A stretch of 64,000 nt of DNA from the NCBI RefSeq assembly GCF_000244895.1, contig NZ_CM001441.1:1302001-1366000 (forward strand), in the 5' to 3' direction. Of this stretch, positions 61,272 to 64,000 are shown one piece after another. Made by a program: the position numbers and the translations under genes. The DNA is from Desulfosporosinus youngiae DSM 17734. GTDB lineage: Bacteria; Bacillota; Desulfitobacteriia; Desulfitobacteriales; Desulfitobacteriaceae. Each line of letters begins with the position of its first letter. Position 1 is the stretch's first letter. The notes under the pieces were generated by a model. It was not told the DNA's origin and made no database searches. It worked only from the letters and a program-made list of their open reading frames with translations.

Positions 61272-62063
61272 ATGAATGAAGCATTTACTGAACGTACTCC
61301 CCTGGTCATTGCTGCTGAGATTAACAGGATCAAACAACAGACTTGTAAAATCATGCTTACCAATGCCATCGAGATCGGCAAGCGCCTGAAGGAGGCCAAG
61401 GACTTGCTCCCCCATGGAGAATGGGGGAAATGGCTGGTGGAATCGGTAAGCTATTCCCAGCGCACAGCCAACAGGCTGATGCAGCTTTTTGAAGAATATG
61501 GAGATAAACTATTCGCTGCCAGCGATGACGGCGACAGGTCAAATTCGTCAGCGCTGACGAATTTGACCTACTTCCAGGCCCTTCTTTTTCTGGGGATTCC
61601 GGAAGATGAGCGAGAGAAATTTATCCTGGAGCATGATGTTAAGAATATGACCACCCGGGAGCTGGATCAGGCTCTCAAAGAACAGAAGCAAACCCCTCAG
61701 GAGAAAGGGCAGGCCCTAGTCACCCCCATGCCTGATAATCCTGGGGAAATCAAGATAGACTATCGAACCGTCAAAAAAACCGGCGAACCAAGAAGCAGGC
61801 CAAAAACTGCAGCCTCCCAAGCCTTTACTACAAAGTATGAAGAAAGATGCACCGCCTGCTGCCAAACGATCGCCGATACATTCCAGGAATTGCTGGAAAC
61901 CCTCGGTCAACTGGCCAGACTTGATCCGGAGGTGAAGGAGAAATGCAGTAAAAATGCGAGTCAGCTTGCCGAATATATGGTGGAAAGGCTTAAAGAGTGG
62001 CCGCCTGTTCCCAGGACGAATATGACGACGGTTGAAACCTATGCCACCTATGAACGGTGGTAA
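61272..62063 (+). CDS. DUF3102 domain protein
   Basis: The 263-residue protein has a DUF3102 domain in the first ~135 residues (IAAEINRIKQQTCKIMLTNA, IEIGKRLKEAKDLLPHGEWG, SQRTANRLMQLFEEYG, LTNLTYFQALLFLGIPEDER). A charged, helical C-terminal half has two Cys (CTACC). DUF3102 proteins are common in Clostridia and their phages and plasmids, and some resemble ParB-like or KilA-type DNA-binding proteins. No role is proven. GGCGGG lies about 10 bases before ATG. A 34-bp perfect palindrome sits inside the reading frame (61536-61569). Confidence 0.8.
   Translation: MNEAFTERTPLVIAAEINRIKQQTCKIMLTNAIEIGKRLKEAKDLLPHGEWGKWLVESVSYSQRTANRLMQLFEEYGDKLFAASDDGDRSNSSALTNLTYFQALLFLGIPEDEREKFILEHDVKNMTTRELDQALKEQKQTPQEKGQALVTPMPDNPGEIKIDYRTVKKTGEPRSRPKTAASQAFTTKYEERCTACCQTIADTFQELLETLGQLARLDPEVKEKCSKNASQLAEYMVERLKEWPPVPRTNMTTVETYATYERW
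61536..61569. repeat. 34-bp perfect palindrome inside the DUF3102 gene
   Basis: AGGTCAAATTCGTCAGC (61536-61552) is followed directly by its exact reverse complement (61553-61569) with no spacer. In frame it encodes the stretch around RSNSSALTNLT. Confidence 0.95.
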
Positions 62064-62237
62064 AATCGCCAACGCCTTTATCCGGAAGGCGGCTTTGCCT
62101 TGTCTTGATGTTTAGCAGAAGAAGAAACCAATAAGTTCGATGAGCTAGCTGATGCCCAGTGCAAGAGGGTGATTCAAAAAACAGTATAAATAGGGCAAAG
62201 ATGCTGCAAGTGAAAGATTTATATAAAAATGTTAAAT

Positions 62238-62277
62238 TCGCCCTGATTTTCAAGAGCAGAAAATTGGGGCGAGTTTT
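62238..62277 (+). terminator. Rho-independent terminator
   Basis: TCGCCCTGATTTTC (62238-62251) pairs with GAAAATTGGGGCGA (62259-62272) through two wobble pairs, loop AAGAGCA, followed by GTTTTT. It lies about 175 bases after the DUF3102 stop. The stretch 62064-62237 holds no supported gene. Confidence 0.8.
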
Positions 62278-62369
62278 TAGTGCTGCGCTATTTGTTCCAC
62301 CGGTTACAGCTTTGATTATATTTATCGTTATGGTAATATATAGAAGAATCAGAAGGAGCGGTTCGAGTT

Positions 62370-62944
62370 ATGTCATTACCAAAGGAAGATAAAAAACATA
62401 CCTACGCGGATTACTTAACTTGGTCGGAAAACGAACGCTGGGAAATAATTGATGGAGTATCCTATATGCAATCTGCTCCTAAATGGGAACATCAAAGCAT
62501 TTCTGGTGAGCTTTACAGGCAGCTATCAAACTTACTAATCGACAAACCAGGCAAAGCGTTCGCAGCACCCTTCGACTTATGTCTTGCAGAAGATAATGAA
62601 AAAGACGATGACATTATAAATATTATACAGCCAGGCCTGGTTATAGTTTGTGATGAGAAAAAACTAAGAAAAACCGGTTACTTTGGAGTACCTGCTCTAA
62701 TCATTGAGATCTCTTCACCATCAACTGCAAGGCAGGATAGAGTAGTAAAGTTCAACAGGTACGAAAAGGCTTGCGTAAAAGAATATTGGATTGTGGAACC
62801 GGACGGTAAATATATAAACGTATTTACATTACAGGAAAACAATCGATACGGCCGCATGGAAGCGTATACTGAGGAGACAAGGTGCAATTATCTGTTTTTC
62901 CGAATTTCATTGTTGATTTAAAACCCGTGTTTGACGGTATATGA
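62370..62944 (+). pseudogene. Uma2-family (DUF820) nuclease-fold protein with C-terminal frameshift
   Basis: The first ~170 residues show the Uma2 PD-(D/E)XK pattern: YADYLTWSENERWEIIDGV, IIQPGLVIVCDEKKL, PALIIEISSPST and VKEYWIVEPDGKYINVF. In the first frame the protein ends abnormally (TRCNYLFFRISLLI, stop at 62921). After a one-base shift near 62873-62879 the expected family ending GDKVQLSVFPNFIVDLKPVF appears, with a stop at 62942-62944. The catalytic core precedes the shift, so activity may survive. Family function is uncertain. Members are often numerous in one genome. Confidence 0.75.
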
Positions 62945-62979
62945 ATGATTTAAATACTAAAGATATTTCAAGCAGATAC

Positions 62980-63002
62980 CCCCGGCCTTGGTCGGGGTTT
63001 TT
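62980..63002 (+). terminator. Terminator after the Uma2-like gene
   Basis: CCCCG/CGGGG stem (62980-62984 with 62993-62997) with a G-T extension and loop near CCTTGG, followed directly by TTTTT. Confidence 0.8.
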
Positions 63003-63086
63003 GCAATGTAAATTGTGGTGCCGCGGCAGCAGCATGTCAGGTTACTCTGAAAAAGAAAATCATAGGATTAGATTGGGGAGGTAACT

Positions 63087-64000
63087 ATGTCATTTGACTA
63101 TGGGGAGCTCAGAACAAAAGCAGAAGCCATTGTTCAGATTCCGGAGCATTACCGACTGGAAATGGAAGCTAATACTCGCGATGGGCAGGAACGGTCCTTC
63201 ATTTGGGAAGATCCAGGAAACGATGACTGCCAAATTGAAATTACGTTGGATATTGAAACGGGATAGTTGATTAGACTGGATATCGATATGGAAGCCAAAG
63301 ATTCCGTTGGCCGAGATAGCCCGGCAGAGGAAGCGAGGGCGATTACTGACGCTTTTTTAAGGAAACATGCCCCTGATTATGGGGCATTCACTTGGGTAAA
63401 TAGCGAAGAAAAACGAAACTTGCGCTTTATCACCTATAAGGAGGAAGTGGGAGGACTGCCCCTTCCCGATACGGGCTGCAAAATTACACTGGACAGTAGG
63501 CTGAATGTCATCCGCTACCAATTGGAAAGATCCGGACAAAAAGCTGCTCCTAAACCAGAATGGCCTGGCATCATCGTTGATGTGGAGTCTGTGAGGCAAG
63601 ATGTGTTGAAAAATATGCGGATGGAGCTGACGATTGTTATGTTGTATCCGTCCATGTATGAAATGGAGGGAACAGAGCCTGAATACCGGCTCGTCTATGA
63701 ACCGATTCCCGGTCATCGGTCAATCGACGCGGTTACAGGCCTTGATCTGTTTGGACTTGAACATTATAAGATGCCTCCCAGTCACCCGCTTGCTCCAAGG
63801 CAGGCAGAGGGGGTTAGTGGCTTGGATGAAATGCAAACCTTCGGTGAAAGCTTAAGGTTCGGAAAGCAACTGAAACTGGATGATCTGCCTTCAGGTTCGA
63901 ACAAAGACATCGCGGCTTTGGAGATGCGGTTGGGTATCGATCCAGAGTTATTCTTGCTTGAAAAATTTAAGGATGACGGTGAGAGGATCAAAATGTTGTA
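63087..64000 (+). pseudogene. YcdB/YcdC-like protein with in-frame TAG (3' partial)
   Basis: The ATG at 63087 follows GGGGAGG. The frame reads ITLDIETG then TAG (63264-63266), and continues without shift as LIRLDIDMEAKDSVGRD. It stays open to the window edge, with a second cystatin-like unit (GCKITLDSRLNVIRYQLERS) and EPEYRLVYEPIPG. DIETG-E-L is the usual wording at this point, so a GAG-to-TAG substitution explains it. Such repeats occur in spore-former YcdB/YcdC proteins of unknown role. An internal start downstream of the TAG is possible. Confidence 0.7.

Noticed and set aside
62159-62392. 77-codon frame with a hydrophobic segment before the Uma2 gene
   Set aside because: A strong rho-independent terminator (62238-62277) lies inside it, there is no ribosome-binding site, and it overlaps the Uma2 start.
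63012-63030. Second T-box-like string (GTGGTGCCGCGG)
   Set aside because: It differs from the consensus at a key position, follows directly after a terminator and has no paired terminator of its own.

Overview
The window looks like part of a spore-forming, anaerobic, low-to-mid GC Clostridia chromosome, probably Desulfosporosinus or Desulfitobacterium-like (Peptococcaceae). This is an inference. It rests on the selenium-dependent molybdenum hydroxylase set, several large surface proteins with type-2 cell-wall-binding repeats, the LytTR and 7TM-DISM two-component systems, and Gram-positive ribosome-binding sites with frequent GTG/TTG starts. No rRNA, tRNA, CRISPR array or intact insertion sequence was seen.

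Region 1 (1-10.3 kb) is a purine-use island. It holds the 3' end of a fused [2Fe-2S]/molybdopterin xanthine dehydrogenase of the selenium-dependent type and its accessory genes yqeC, ygfJ and yqeB. These are followed by a purine riboswitch that reads as an ON-switch, a decayed xanthine dehydrogenase fragment, an AzgA-type purine permease, a purine-type amidohydrolase and adenine deaminase. Together they would import purines, deaminate them and oxidise them to xanthine/urate.

Region 2 (10.6-14 kb) has an HD-GYP protein and a yyaL (DUF255) gene broken by a short insertion carrying an in-frame TAG. Three further N-terminal yyaL scraps lie at 31.5, 48.1 and 56.8 kb. All three diverge from yyaL at the codons for the CHWC motif and share a novel tail.

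Region 3 (14-31.4 kb) is a LytTR-regulated cell-surface region. It contains a response regulator, a lipoprotein, an M14 peptidase with cell-wall-binding repeats, a 3,612-residue surface protein and a GHKL sensor kinase. Four copies of a 21-bp-spaced TTCATG direct repeat, each about 37 bp upstream of a -10 box, mark the likely regulon. A 22-codon remnant of a second sensor gene shows that the module was once duplicated.

Region 4 (31.7-47.8 kb) has a 7TM-DISM kinase and its regulator, a small membrane protein and a 4,202-residue secreted protein. That protein combines an S24/S26-like protease domain, RCC1 repeats, Ig-like domains, seven 77-residue and four 91-residue tandem repeats, and C-terminal cell-wall-binding repeats.

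Region 5 (48.5-56.5 kb) resembles a lipopeptide/linearmycin-type resistance set: an ABC ATPase, two ABC-2 permeases and a NarL-type two-component system. Between its parts lie an alpha/beta hydrolase, a frameshifted glycosyltransferase, an orphan ATP synthase a-subunit and a glycosyltransferase tail.

Region 6 (56.9-64 kb) carries an XRE regulator/membrane protein pair with a clear promoter and operator, and three tandem genes built from seven copies of an unrecognised ~135-residue domain. It also has a DUF3102 gene containing a 34-bp perfect palindrome, a frameshifted Uma2 gene and a YcdB-like gene with an in-frame TAG.
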